From Paenibacillus sp. YPG26 (GTDB taxonomy: Bacteria; Bacillota; Bacilli; Paenibacillales; Paenibacillaceae), in NCBI RefSeq assembly GCF_023704175.1, contig NZ_CP084530.1, positions 2,638,501 to 2,702,500 of the forward strand: DNA of 64,000 nt, given 5' to 3'. This document shows positions 50,783 through 59,478 of this stretch, in pieces. The notes under the pieces are model-generated. The model worked only from the letters and a program-made list of their open reading frames with translations, was not told where the DNA came from and did no database searches. Each line of letters starts with the position of its first letter. Position 1 is the first letter of the stretch. The translations under genes were made by a program, and so were the position numbers.

Positions 50783-50837
50783 CATACAGCAGGCCGTGTT
50801 ACAGTCTTGTTACCTGTGCGCAGTGGCTTGTTTGATG

Positions 50838-50878
50838 AGCCCCCGTGTATACTTAATCAAGTATATGCGGGGGTTTTC
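50838..50878 (+). terminator. riboswitch-controlled terminator
   Basis: AGCCCCCG (50838-50845) with CGGGGGTT (50868-50875) and inner GTATAC/GTATAT pairing, followed by TTTTCT. It lies between the FMN riboswitch and the transporter start, as expected of an OFF switch by premature termination. Confidence 0.85.
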
Positions 50879-50925
50879 TACATCGAGGTCCTATATTCAG
50901 AACTATATGTTGGGAGTTTTTGAAT

Positions 50926-51873
50926 ATGGAAAATGTTAATATTAACCCCGCACTAACCTACACCCGTAGACGGGTAGGCACAGGTTTCTGGTTCGTCGTC
51001 CTGGGCGCAGCTCTTTGGGGAGCCGATCCATTATTCCGGATTCAGCTGCTGAAGCACCTCACCTCGGCGCAGATCGTTCTTGTTGAACATGTCCTGTTAT
51101 TCTTGTTCGCTGCTCCGGTGTTATGGTCACACCGCAATGAGCTGAAGACCGTCCGTCTCAAGCAGGCAGCTGCGCTTCTCTTTATTTCCTGGGGAGGCTC
51201 TGCGGTCGCATCCATTCTGTTCACCCAGGCCCTATCTTCGGGCAGCAGCAATCTTAATGCCGTACTTCTGCTTCAGAAGATGCAGCCTCTGTTCGCGATT
51301 GTGATGGCAAGATTTATTTTAAGAGAAGCTTTGCCTAAATATTTCTCAGGACTCATTGTACTGGCTATTGCCGGAACATATCTGCTAACCTTTGGATGGA
51401 CACTCCCGATAGGCAATCTCAGCGATTTCATTCAGATTGGAAGCCTGCTTTCTCTTGGTGCAGCAGCACTTTGGGGAGGATCCACAGTGATGGGACGTTA
51501 TATGCTCCGGAGTATGAAATATGAGACGGTAACCTCCTTGCGCTTCATGCTTGCCTTACCCCTGCTGTTCCTGATCACCTCCTCCGAGGGAGCTGCTTGG
51601 ACGCTGCCTTCGGGTACGGGCGAACTAACAGTCACCTCCGTGAACATGTTGCTCCAAGCTTTGGTGCCTGGTCTGCTTAGTCTGCTTCTCTACTACAGAG
51701 GGCTATCTACAACGAAGGCTTCCTTCGCTACCCTTGCTGAGCTGAGCTTCCCGATGGTTGCTGTGCTGGTGAACTGGATTGTCTTTAAGCAAGTCATTAC
51801 CATGCCTCAATTTGTTGGATTCATTTTCATTTGGACCGCCCTGTTCGTGATCTCAAGACAACAGCAGGATTAA
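50926..51873 (+). CDS. EamA/DMT-family transporter under FMN riboswitch control (ImpX-like)
   Basis: 315-residue drug/metabolite transporter with ten predicted helices in two EamA repeats (about residues 17-150 and 165-305; e.g. GAALWGADPLFRIQLL and GAAALWGGSTVMGRYML). The start at 50926 has GGGAG 9 nt upstream. DMT proteins downstream of FMN riboswitches have been predicted and in cases such as ImpX and RibN shown or proposed to import riboflavin. The riboswitch is the main evidence here. No other rib genes are adjacent. Confidence 0.88.
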   Translation: MENVNINPALTYTRRRVGTGFWFVVLGAALWGADPLFRIQLLKHLTSAQIVLVEHVLLFLFAAPVLWSHRNELKTVRLKQAAALLFISWGGSAVASILFTQALSSGSSNLNAVLLLQKMQPLFAIVMARFILREALPKYFSGLIVLAIAGTYLLTFGWTLPIGNLSDFIQIGSLLSLGAAALWGGSTVMGRYMLRSMKYETVTSLRFMLALPLLFLITSSEGAAWTLPSGTGELTVTSVNMLLQALVPGLLSLLLYYRGLSTTKASFATLAELSFPMVAVLVNWIVFKQVITMPQFVGFIFIWTALFVISRQQQD

Positions 51874-51890
51874 GATTATAAATTATGCAC

Positions 51891-51933
51891 AAGAGCCGCG
51901 CTTGACTAGCTAGTCAATACGCGGCTCTTTTTT
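51891..51933 (+). terminator. terminator of the riboflavin-type transporter gene
   Basis: Stem AAGAGCCGCG (51891-51900) with CGCGGCTCTT (near 51920-51929) capped by the palindrome TTGACTAGCTAGTCAA, followed by TTTTT. Confidence 0.85.
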
Positions 51934-51981
51934 GCGTGAATAGCTCGCTCTCCAAGATCGATTGCATTATCCGCAAGCTTA

Positions 51982-52935
51982 TCATTCATCCAGACAATCA
52001 ACATGGTCTATACCTACCAGGCTCATACTCTCGTTAACTTCATTCTTGCTGCATACTTCTGTCCCTTCCTTAGAGGCAGTGATGGATCCGGCAGCCGTGG
52101 CCGCCCGGGCAAGCCGTTCCAGATCATGTCCGGCAATTATGCTGGAAGCCATGGAGGCTACCATGGAATCCCCAGCCCCGACCGTGCTCTTCGGCTTAAT
52201 AGAGAAAGGACTAGTCTTTAGCACCTCATCAGCGCTTGCAAAAATCGCGCCATCGGCTCCCATGGACACAACTACCAGCTGAATTCCTTCCTGAAGCAGG
52301 CCACGACATGCCTGAACAATGGCCTCCATTGATTCCAGCTTCCGGTTCACAAGCTGCTCAAGCTCATGAATATTCGGCTTGATGGCATAAGGCTTTCCTT
52401 GAAGCCCTTCGGCTAGAGCCTCCCCATCCGCATCGAGTATCGTCTTCACGTTCTTGTGGCTTGCCATGTCTGTCAATGTCCGGTAGATGCCTGGCGGTAT
52501 TCCTGGAGGGATGCTTCCCCCCAGGACCAGAACCTCAGCTCCCTCAAGCATTGATTCCATCTGCTCCATGAATTCAAGCATATTCGTCTCTTTAATTAGT
52601 GAGCCTCGTTCATTGATCTCCGTAGTAATCGATGTAGACACATCCACAATCTTGAGATTTGTTCTTGTCTCCTCATCCACCTGGATAAAGGCATGCTGAA
52701 CCCCGAGTTCATCCAGACCCTCAAGAAGCTGCCGTCCGCTGTATCCTCCAACAAAGCCTGTCGCTGTTACAGAGACTTGGAAATTACCAAGTACCTTCGC
52801 CACGTTAATGCCTTTGCCGCCAGGATCAACTCTGCTCGCCCGGACGCGGTTAAGAGCACCGACCTGAAGCTCTTCAAGTGTCACTGTCTTATCAAGTGCC
52901 GGATTCAAAGTAACTGTAATTACTGCTGCACTCAT
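51982..52935 (-). CDS. PfkB-type hexose-phosphate kinase (1-phosphofructokinase/LacC-like)
   Basis: 317-residue ribokinase-superfamily kinase. N-terminal TLNPALDKTVTLEELQVG, PfkB signature 1 region DPGGKGINVAKVLGNF (about residues 37-52), LGGSIPPGIPPGIYRTL, and the catalytic motif STVGAGDSMVASM (about 262-274) are all present. These fit 1-phosphofructokinase (FruK) or tagatose-6-phosphate kinase (LacC). FruK is usually with fruR and fruA; neither is here. AGGAGAAGATG lies upstream of the start. The exact substrate is unresolved. Confidence 0.85.
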   Translation of the reverse strand: MSAAVITVTLNPALDKTVTLEELQVGALNRVRASRVDPGGKGINVAKVLGNFQVSVTATGFVGGYSGRQLLEGLDELGVQHAFIQVDEETRTNLKIVDVSTSITTEINERGSLIKETNMLEFMEQMESMLEGAEVLVLGGSIPPGIPPGIYRTLTDMASHKNVKTILDADGEALAEGLQGKPYAIKPNIHELEQLVNRKLESMEAIVQACRGLLQEGIQLVVVSMGADGAIFASADEVLKTSPFSIKPKSTVGAGDSMVASMASSIIAGHDLERLARAATAAGSITASKEGTEVCSKNEVNESMSLVGIDHVDCLDE

Positions 52936-53325
52936 CTCATCTTCTCCTATTCGGAAGCGAGTGTAACTTCTACTTCGAGCTTGTATAGTTCATTCACGAA
53001 GTCTGATTAGGCTCCCTCGTCAAAATATAATCATTTATGAATATATTGTTCTTTTCCAGCTCTGTAAATAGGTATTATGTGCTCGTACATGATGATACAT
53101 GGACAAATATGTACACATACAAAAAGTCCGCCAATCTTATCAGAATGACGGACCTTCTTATTCCACCTAATTTAATCTATTCCCTAGCAGGCAAGAAGCT
53201 TGCTGAATCACCTGGTGGACTGACAATTTCAGGCGTGTGTCCTGGGCGTGCCGAGCCATCATCGTAATGAAGTTACGATTGAGATTACGATTGAGGTTAC
53301 GTATTGAACCTCGCCTAACGCCTCC
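52936..53325. other. intergenic region with terminator and short tandem repeats
   Basis: No gene supported; a 76-codon plus-strand frame starting at 53037 has no ribosome binding site and unlikely composition. It holds the terminator at 53121-53153 and, at 53273-53307, a tandem repeat of TTACGATTGAG (53273-53283 and 53285-53295) with a third, diverged unit (TTACGTATTGA, 53297-53307). The upstream part carries the promoter of the PfkB gene. Confidence 0.5.
53121..53153 (-). terminator. terminator of the MFS gene at 53326
   Basis: Stem GTCCGCCA (53126-53133) with TGACGGAC (53146-53153), one G-T pair, followed on the minus strand by TTTTTGTATG. It lies about 170 nt after the stop. Confidence 0.65.
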
Positions 53326-54540
53326 TTAATGTCCGGTACTCATATTGATATGATCCAAGTGTCTGCGGCGCAGAATCAGGACCATAACACCCAGCATGAC
53401 CATGAAAGCGCCGAACCAGAAAGGCGACTGGGGAGTCGACCACTCGGACAGCTTGCCTGCCAGCCAAGGGGAGAGCGCTCCCCCAAGAAAGCGTACAAAG
53501 CTGTAGGAGGCTGATGCCGTCGCCCGTTCGACGGGTGCGGCCTGCATGACAGCAGTCGTAATCAACGTGTTGTTGATCCCTAGGAAGATGCCTGCTGCTA
53601 TGACCGCCACGATTACCGTTGCCGGAGAATGATTGATCGTTCCCACGGCCATTACACCCAGATCGACCGCGAACAGAGTGAGCATCCAGCTGATCGATTT
53701 AACAAGACTATAGCGTCTCTGCAGCTTGGGTGCCACCAGAACGGAGGTAATGGCCAGCATTATCCCCCAGCCAAAGAATACATAACCGAGTCCATGCTCA
53801 TCCAGCTTCATGACATACGGAGAGTAAGCCATCAACGTGAAGAATCCGAAGTTATACAGGAAAGCCACGATGGCTAGTGTAAGTAGAGCCGGATACCCTA
53901 GCGCCCGAAAAGGATCCGCAATCGAGCTCGTCTGCTTAGGCTTAGGTGTCTTGGGCAGTACGAACAGGATGAAGATGAAGCCGATCACCATTAATACGCT
54001 AACCCCATAGAAAGGTCCACGCCATGAAATGGAGCCGAGCTCACCGCCTAGAAGGGGTCCAACCGATATCCCGAGACCCAGAGCGGCTTCATATAATATA
54101 ATCGCTTTGGCGGTTCCAGATCTGGAGAATCCCACGATTGCCGATAAAGCTGTCGCAATGAAGAGGGCATTGCCCAGTCCCCAGCCTGCACGGAAGCCGA
54201 CAATCTGGCCAATCGTATGCGATGCTCCGCCCAGTGCCGTAAAGATAATGGTCAGTACCATCCCCGACAGAAGTGTCCACTTTACCCCCAGCCTGCTCGA
54301 TACAACACCGGTAATAAGCATGGCTATACCGGTCACCAGATTATAACTGGTAAAAAGAAGGGATACCTGGCTCTTGCTCGCATGCAGCTGCTCTGCAATG
54401 GCCGGCAGTATCGGGTCAACAAGACCCAGCCCCATAAAAGAAATAACGCAAGCAAAAGCTACAGCCCAAACGGCTTTGGGCTGAGACAATAAACCGGCAG
54501 ATCCTTGAAGATCTCCGGCTAGTTTAGACTCTGATTCCAT
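53326..54540 (-). CDS. MFS transporter, DHA1 type
   Basis: 404-residue major facilitator with 12 predicted helices. The TM2-3 motif A region appears as GVVSSRLGVKWTLLSG, weaker than usual, and GLGISVGPLLGGELGSISWRGPFYG (TM5, motif C) is typical of drug/proton antiporters. A charged central loop (PKTPKPKQTSSIADPF) separates the halves. It resembles B. subtilis YvmA/YceJ-type efflux proteins. Divergent from the DsbA-like gene across a very AT-rich 220-bp region. Substrate unknown. Confidence 0.87.
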   Translation of the reverse strand: MESESKLAGDLQGSAGLLSQPKAVWAVAFACVISFMGLGLVDPILPAIAEQLHASKSQVSLLFTSYNLVTGIAMLITGVVSSRLGVKWTLLSGMVLTIIFTALGGASHTIGQIVGFRAGWGLGNALFIATALSAIVGFSRSGTAKAIILYEAALGLGISVGPLLGGELGSISWRGPFYGVSVLMVIGFIFILFVLPKTPKPKQTSSIADPFRALGYPALLTLAIVAFLYNFGFFTLMAYSPYVMKLDEHGLGYVFFGWGIMLAITSVLVAPKLQRRYSLVKSISWMLTLFAVDLGVMAVGTINHSPATVIVAVIAAGIFLGINNTLITTAVMQAAPVERATASASYSFVRFLGGALSPWLAGKLSEWSTPQSPFWFGAFMVMLGVMVLILRRRHLDHINMSTGH

Positions 54541-54760
54541 ACTATAATAACCTCCACATCAAAATAAGCTGCCCGTTTCCCGTAGGCTTCTGTTCGGAAA
54601 CATTGGATATGTAAATATTATATTACAAGTTTAATTATTACGTCAATATTTATATATATAATTATTTATATATAAATCCTTTGGATTTGACACCCTTTTA
54701 TAAAGTAACTATGATAATCCCAGTAAGATAATTAAATTTTCTAAGCGGCAATGGAGGTTA

Positions 54761-55405
54761 ATGATGAAGATTGAAATATGGTCTGACTATGCTTGTCCTT
54801 TTTGCTATATGGGAAAACGCCGATTTGAACAGGCCCTGCACAAGTTCGCAGATAAAGCTAACGTGCAGGTAATCTACAGAAGCTTTGAACTTGATCCCCA
54901 TGCCAAGCGGGATGTGGACTATGATGTTCATGACATGCTGGCCGGTAAATACGGAATGACTCGTGAGAGAGCCATTGCAATGAATAATGATGTAACCGAA
55001 CAGGCCAAGTCACTCGGACTTCAGTATCGGTTAGATACAACCATCCAGACGAATACATTCGATGCCCATCGTCTGACTCATTTCGCGGCTCAGCAGGGTA
55101 AGGCGGCGGAGATAACGGAACTGTTGTTCAAAGCCTATTTCACGGACTCCAGGCACATCGGGGATCATGCCGTCTTGTCCGCACTTGCAGGTGAGGCAGG
55201 CCTTGATCCGCATGCCGCTGCCAATATGCTGAGCAGTGAGGATTTTGCAAGCGATGTGCGCGGGGACGAACAGGAAGCAGCGGAGCTTGAGATTCGTGCT
55301 GTTCCTTTCTTCCTGATTGACCGTAAATATGCCATCACAGGTGCCCAGCCTGCTGAAGTATTCCTTGAGACTTTGCAGAAGTGCAGCGAAGCAGAAGCAG
55401 ATTAA
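54761..55405 (+). CDS. DsbA family oxidoreductase (FrnE-like)
   Basis: 214-residue cytosolic thioredoxin-fold protein of the DsbA/FrnE class. The active site is WSDYACPFCYMGKRRFEQAL with CPFC at residues 12-15, a helical insertion spans about 65-150, and the cis-proline loop is RAVPFFLID. The C-terminal segment ITGAQPAEVFLETL is the family hallmark. No signal peptide. FrnE homologs act in disulfide handling or oxidative stress. The intergenic region upstream is extremely AT-rich. A bidirectional terminator follows. Confidence 0.92.
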   Translation: MMKIEIWSDYACPFCYMGKRRFEQALHKFADKANVQVIYRSFELDPHAKRDVDYDVHDMLAGKYGMTRERAIAMNNDVTEQAKSLGLQYRLDTTIQTNTFDAHRLTHFAAQQGKAAEITELLFKAYFTDSRHIGDHAVLSALAGEAGLDPHAAANMLSSEDFASDVRGDEQEAAELEIRAVPFFLIDRKYAITGAQPAEVFLETLQKCSEAEAD

Positions 55406-55422
55406 CCAAGTGGATTGATACA

Positions 55423-55455
55423 ACAAAGAGGCAGCCTCCTAGGTTGCCTCTTTGT
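55423..55455. terminator. bidirectional terminator overlapping the ferredoxin-like stop codon
   Basis: 11-bp perfect stem ACAAAGAGGCA (55423-55433) with TGCCTCTTTGT (55445-55455). The stop codon of the minus-strand gene (55439-55441) lies in the loop, so the right arm is coding. Confidence 0.75.
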
Positions 55456-55762
55456 TATTGGTGATATGATAGGAGATATGCTTCTTCATGAGCTTCCCCT
55501 TCTTAAGCTTCCTAACCAGCTTGCGTCCAGCCTTAGGCGTCATTTCTTTATACCATATCCCTTCAGGATAGACAGCTGCGTTACACGCATCTGAGCACCT
55601 TTTGAGACACTCCGTTCGGGTCACCAGGATGGAACCCGCCTTCAGAAGATTAATTTCACCACGAATGGCAGATGTGATTTCTTCTGCACGGTTCCTCTTG
55701 CAGCTCGAACCATGGCAGATCAGGATATGGTGCTGCATTTTATCCAGATTATAATTTCCCAT
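55439..55762 (-). CDS. (2Fe-2S) ferredoxin domain protein
   Basis: 107-residue thioredoxin-like ferredoxin. Cysteines in HILICHGSSCKRN and ECLKRCSDACNAAVYPEGIWYKEMTP follow the spacing of the family, with ligands likely C in CHGSSC and C in LKRCSDAC. The conserved YPEGIWY is present. The start at 55762 (MGNYNLDKMQHH) has AAAGGTGG 8 nt upstream; a GTG 12 nt earlier is less likely. The C-terminus is lysine-rich and ends in the terminator. It lies downstream of the Zur-controlled ribosomal genes, but an intervening 110-bp gap leaves cotranscription open. Confidence 0.85.
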   Translation of the reverse strand: MGNYNLDKMQHHILICHGSSCKRNRAEEITSAIRGEINLLKAGSILVTRTECLKRCSDACNAAVYPEGIWYKEMTPKAGRKLVRKLKKGKLMKKHISYHITNNKEAT

Positions 55763-55872
55763 AACCTGCACCACCTTTAGAAGTGAACTGCTATTTCATT
55801 ATTTACCCCAATCACCAGGGCTTGCCTCTCTACTCAACATCATTATCCACAATCTGATTTGTCATTCAACAC

Positions 55873-56022
55873 CTAACGGGTCTCTCTGTGAATGGTATAC
55901 TTTTTCAGCCTGGGACAATATTTTCTAAGCTCCATACGTTCGGGATGATTTCTTTTATTCTTGGTAGTCGTGTAGTTGCGGTCTCCACATTCTGTACAAG
56001 CTAAGGTTACTATTACTCTCAT
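55873..56022 (-). CDS. rpmG: 50S ribosomal protein L33 with incomplete zinc site
   Basis: 49-residue L33 ([20 protein letters not shown]..., ending [10 protein letters not shown]). The first cysteine pair (CTEC) is intact but the second is reduced to YCPRLKK, where the zinc form has CPRC, leaving three of four ligands. It is thus an intermediate between the C+ and C- forms. AGGAGAG precedes the ATG by 7 nt. It follows rpsN by 33 bp under a Zur-type promoter, matching the zinc-starvation ribosomal set of Bacillus. The frame is short and easily overlooked. Confidence 0.92.
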   Translation of the reverse strand: MRVIVTLACTECGDRNYTTTKNKRNHPERMELRKYCPRLKKYTIHRETR

Positions 56023-56055
56023 TCTTCATCTCTCCTATTAATAAATGAATTCCTC

Positions 56056-56325
56056 TCACCAACTGGCCTTCCTAACCCCGGGTATCTGTCCATGATGAGC
56101 AAGCTCCCTAAAGACAATCCTGGATACGTGGTATCTGGATAAATACCCTCTCGGTCTGCCCGTAACTTCACAGCGATTCCTTAACCTTACAGGTGAAGCA
56201 TTCCGGGGAAGCTTGTGCAGCAAAGCGTATTCCCCGTTCTTCTTAAGCTCCCGCCGCCGCTCCGCGTACTTCGCGACCATTTCCCGGCGCTGCTTCTCTT
56301 TTGCAACTTTTGACTTTATCGCCAT
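56056..56325 (-). CDS. rpsN: 30S ribosomal protein S14, zinc-independent paralog
   Basis: 89-residue S14 of the long, cysteine-poor type (B. subtilis RpsN2/YhzA). It ends [15 protein letters not shown] and contains [25 protein letters not shown], but has a single cysteine and no CxxC zinc ribbon. It replaces zinc-binding S14 during zinc limitation. GAGGAGG lies about 8 nt upstream. First gene of the rpsN-rpmG unit, directly after a Zur box. Confidence 0.95.
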   Translation of the reverse strand: MAIKSKVAKEKQRREMVAKYAERRRELKKNGEYALLHKLPRNASPVRLRNRCEVTGRPRGYLSRYHVSRIVFRELAHHGQIPGVRKASW

Positions 56326-56430
56326 ACTTCACACTCCTCCTCAATTTAACTGGACTCCTACTTATCCGAGCCGTCCATTCACCTGATTGAACACAGTTCA
56401 AATCGATATCCAATCTGCTTCAGTTTACCT

Positions 56431-56485
56431 TAATAGTAATTATTACGATTTATAAATCTTAATATATTTCTAAGTTTTTTGTCAA
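56431..56485 (-). promoter_or_regulatory. Zur-regulated promoter
   Basis: On the minus strand: TTGACA (56480-56485), 18 bp, TAAGAT (56456-56461), then AAATCGTAATAATTAC (within 56431-56452), which matches the B. subtilis Zur box (AAATCGTAAT-N-ATTACGATTT) perfectly in the first half and with changes in the second. The site is just downstream of the -10 box and fits zinc-dependent repression. Confidence 0.88.
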
Positions 56486-56499
56486 CTATCCCGATGCAA

Positions 56500-56529
56500 A
56501 ATAAAATACCGGGAACCACTTCCCGGTAT
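56500..56529 (-). terminator. terminator of the DUF1361 gene
   Basis: 10-bp perfect stem ATACCGGGAA (56506-56515) with TTCCCGGTAT (56520-56529), followed on the minus strand by TTTATTTTGC. Confidence 0.8.
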
Positions 56530-56536
56530 CCAGAGT

Positions 56537-57256
56537 CTACTGTCTCATCTTACTGAAGCCATACACAATAAGGTAGCTGAACAGCAGAATTGTCATAATC
56601 ATACCTGTAAAAGGAATCATACGTCCTAATTCTTCCGCATCCGCGAACATAGACACTACTTGTTCCATAACCTGCCACGGGCTGTTAATCGCATCCCAGC
56701 TGTTCCAGCGTATGAAGCGGCCGAGGTAGATTCCGAAGCTCGTCAGCGCCAGAGTAACAACCGCAAAAATCCAGGACTTTGTCCTTCCAAGTGATCTCCT
56801 CACTAATTCCTGAACAGAGAATAGCGAATAGATCCCGAGCAGCACACCAATCACAGCTACAGAGAAGAATAACAGTATATGATACCAGAATTCGATCCCG
56901 TGCCAGGATCGGACACCGTTCTCCATCTGAAACTTGGCAAAGGGATGAAGCTGGTCTGTAATCAAATAAGCGGAGTTAGGGTAAAATAGCAGCCACTGTG
57001 TACCGATCACCACGAACAGAATTATTCTTGTGACAGATTTCCGCTGTATATACACGTAGATCCAGTCGAGCAATAAGGCCAACCCTGCCGGTATCCACGC
57101 CAGGAACATGTTCCAATAGAGAAACGTGTAGATGTCCCTGCCCGTATGCGTCCTTAAATAACTTCCCAGCATCAGACATAGAACCGAAGCCGCGAACAGA
57201 AGCAGGAGCATACCCAGTTTATTTGTGATGTTCACTTCATTAAGTCTGCCCAGCAT
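56537..57256 (-). CDS. DUF1361 membrane protein
   Basis: 239-residue polytopic protein with about seven transmembrane helices. The conserved DUF1361 motif is FYPNSAYLITDQLHPF (about residues 90-105); another conserved part is GIYLGRFIRWNSWD. The start at 57256 (MLGRLNEVNITNKLG) has GGAGG 5 nt upstream. Function unknown in any organism to my knowledge. Monocistronic with its own terminator. Confidence 0.85.
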   Translation of the reverse strand: MLGRLNEVNITNKLGMLLLLFAASVLCLMLGSYLRTHTGRDIYTFLYWNMFLAWIPAGLALLLDWIYVYIQRKSVTRIILFVVIGTQWLLFYPNSAYLITDQLHPFAKFQMENGVRSWHGIEFWYHILLFFSVAVIGVLLGIYSLFSVQELVRRSLGRTKSWIFAVVTLALTSFGIYLGRFIRWNSWDAINSPWQVMEQVVSMFADAEELGRMIPFTGMIMTILLFSYLIVYGFSKMRQ

Positions 57257-57357
57257 AGATTCCTCCAACTCATATGGTAAAATATAGGTCTCCTCTCACT
57301 CTATCACAGACTCGGGCCCATCTCCATCTTTCTGAACCCCCTGGTTCTGACAATAGG

Positions 57358-57398
57358 AAAAAGACCGTTGGTCCGCAACTGATCACGGACAAACGGTC
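57358..57398 (-). terminator. terminator of the ThuA gene
   Basis: 13-position stem GACCGTTGGTCCG (57363-57375) with CGGACAAACGGTC (57386-57398), one mismatch, followed on the minus strand by TTTTTCC. Confidence 0.8.
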
Positions 57399-57415
57399 AA
57401 ATCCCAGAACGAATA

Positions 57416-58147
57416 TTATACCAACACGCCTTTTTTAATGGCTCTAACCGGCTCGCTTTTGCCAAATACAGGCTTCAAGGTATGAACAGAATTAGCCCAA
57501 TTCACACCATTAGCGATAACACGCAGGATTTCCTTGTTGTAGTATGTTGGGTAAGTCTCATGACCCGGGCGGAAATAGAAGATCTTGCCTTCACCGCGGC
57601 GGAACGTACAGCCACTGCGGAATACTTCTCCCCCTTCAAAATTGCTGATGAACACCAGCTCATCCGGTTCAGGTATATCAAAGAACTCCCCGTACATTTC
57701 CTCGTGCTCCAGAATAATACTTGCATTAACGCCGTGGGCAATAGGATGCGACGGGTTCACATTCCACAGAATCTCCTGCTCACCCACCTCACGCCATTTA
57801 AGGTCACAGCTCGTTCCCATCAACGCTTTGAATGGCTTGGAGAAATGTCCAGAGTGCAGCACAACCAGTCCCATGCCCTCCTGGACACGCTTAGCTACCT
57901 TCTGCGTAATTTCATCACTAACCCGTTCATGTGCCATATGTCCCCACCAGATTAGAACATCTGTGGAATTTAATACTTCTTCCGTTAACCCATGCTCTGG
58001 TTCATCTAAAGTAGCCGTACGAATGGCAAAGCCTTCACCAGACAATCCCTCTGCCAATGCAGCATGGATGCCTTCAGGATAGACAGCTTTTACCTCATCG
58101 TGAATTTTCTCATGAACATATTCATTCCATATTGTAAGGTTGATCAT
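57416..58147 (-). CDS. thuA: ThuA family protein
   Basis: 243-residue class I glutamine amidotransferase-like protein of the ThuA (trehalose utilisation) family. Motifs are VTIWNEY at the N-terminus (here [12 protein letters not shown]), [28 protein letters not shown] and [21 protein letters not shown]. ThuA proteins act with Gfo/Idh/MocA-type dehydrogenases in disaccharide oxidation; two such enzymes lie at 33.7-36 kb but not adjacent. AGGAGG lies upstream of the start. No transporter neighbours. Confidence 0.9.
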   Translation of the reverse strand: MINLTIWNEYVHEKIHDEVKAVYPEGIHAALAEGLSGEGFAIRTATLDEPEHGLTEEVLNSTDVLIWWGHMAHERVSDEITQKVAKRVQEGMGLVVLHSGHFSKPFKALMGTSCDLKWREVGEQEILWNVNPSHPIAHGVNASIILEHEEMYGEFFDIPEPDELVFISNFEGGEVFRSGCTFRRGEGKIFYFRPGHETYPTYYNKEILRVIANGVNWANSVHTLKPVFGKSEPVRAIKKGVLV

Positions 58148-58323
58148 CGTCAGTTGTTCCTCCTGTTAAAAATCCTTGATTATAGTTATATATTCTATTC
58201 CGATTCCACAGGAATTGATATGAACAAACTGGCTGAAACATGCACAATCTGGTCAAAGTTATATCGTTATTACCGATTTCGCTGCACTGCAGGGACATGA
58301 AATCCTGGCTTTTAAAATATATC

Positions 58324-59250
58324 CTAATCGAGTCGGTTAAGCCTATGCTGCTGATCGTAATCAGCCGGTTTAGTTACCTGCTGAATCTGCTCATATTGCG
58401 AGGAGGACAGCTCCGTTCCCTTGCCAGCCTGGACATTTTTCACAATTTGCTGAACAGAACTCGCTCCCGGTATAATGGCTGCAACGACAGGATGATAAAG
58501 AGGATACCGAAGCGCTGTTTGGTGCAGAGCACCTCTGTTATCTGATATTTTTCTCAGGTCTTCACGTAACCATGCAAGCTGCTCGGGGGTATAGTCCAAA
58601 TATCCTTTATCTGCTTTCTCCTTCCCACTTTCAGTAAGGATCCCCTTAGCCAGCGGACCTCTGGCGATAAGGCTGATTCCATGCTTTGCAAGCAGGGGAA
58701 GGATTTGTTCCTCGGGTCTTCTGTCCAAAATACTGTATTGACTCATCACACTGACGATATTCGATCTATTCACATATGCAAGAATCACGTTCGGGCGTAT
58801 CGAAGAGATTCCGTACTCCCGGATGAGCCCCTCCCGTCTCAAGTCCTCAAATGCTTCAATTGTCTCGTCAATAGGATCATCCAGAGTGCCGCCATGGAGC
58901 TGATACAGATCAATATAATCCGTCCCCAGCCTTCTTAGACTTTCCTTCACAGCAGATTTAATGTGGGACCCCGATGGATCCCATACCCAACCTTCCTGTC
59001 CGGGAATTCGCTTGTTGCCGACCTTGGTCGCGAGGATTACCTGTTCACGGCGGCCCTGAATCGCTTTTCCCACAAGCTCCTCATTACGCCCTTCATCGTA
59101 GAGATCCGCAGTATCCAGAAAGTTAATACCCTGGTCCATAGCTTCATGAATAAGACGGATTGCTGTTGTCTCTTCTGTCCCAATAGACATACATCCAAAT
59201 CCGATTTCACTAACATACAGGTCTGAATGACCCAATCGATTCTTCTTCAT
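58324..59250 (-). CDS. aldo/keto reductase
   Basis: 308-residue NADPH-dependent aldo/keto reductase. The tetrad is visible: Asp and Tyr in NFLDTADLYDEGRNEELVG, Lys in VILATKVGNKR and His in YIDLYQLHGGTLDDP. The coenzyme loop near IIPGASSVQQIVKNV is typical. Length and motifs fit the YccK/IolS-like subgroup. A gap of about 180 bp with no gene separates it from thuA. Substrate unknown. Confidence 0.92.
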   Translation of the reverse strand: MKKNRLGHSDLYVSEIGFGCMSIGTEETTAIRLIHEAMDQGINFLDTADLYDEGRNEELVGKAIQGRREQVILATKVGNKRIPGQEGWVWDPSGSHIKSAVKESLRRLGTDYIDLYQLHGGTLDDPIDETIEAFEDLRREGLIREYGISSIRPNVILAYVNRSNIVSVMSQYSILDRRPEEQILPLLAKHGISLIARGPLAKGILTESGKEKADKGYLDYTPEQLAWLREDLRKISDNRGALHQTALRYPLYHPVVAAIIPGASSVQQIVKNVQAGKGTELSSSQYEQIQQVTKPADYDQQHRLNRLD

Positions 59251-59363
59251 CTGTCATCACTCCTTCGTGAGCTTCATGTGTATTATACCTATCCTTACCA
59301 CCATCGTGGTGGATTACTTCAGACAGGATCCAAATTGCCCGGGAACAGCTCTGCCAAGCACTC

Positions 59364-59398
59364 AAAAAAAGAGACCCACAGCAACGGGCTGCGGGTCT
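59364..59398 (-). terminator. terminator hairpin between chemoreceptor and aldo/keto reductase
   Basis: Stem AGACCC (59372-59377) with GGGTCT (59393-59398) and inner CAGC/GCTG, followed on the minus strand by TTTTTTTGAG. It ends the chemoreceptor transcript. Confidence 0.8.
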
Positions 59399-59478
59399 AA
59401 TTTATATATTGTTTAAAGGGGTAACTTCATTATAGGTTCCTAACCTTAAGCTCAGATGAAAATAATATTTCAGGATTA

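Noticed and set aside
53037..53267. 76-codon plus frame between PfkB and MFS genes
   Set aside because: No ribosome binding site; overlaps a minus-strand terminator; composition not protein-like.
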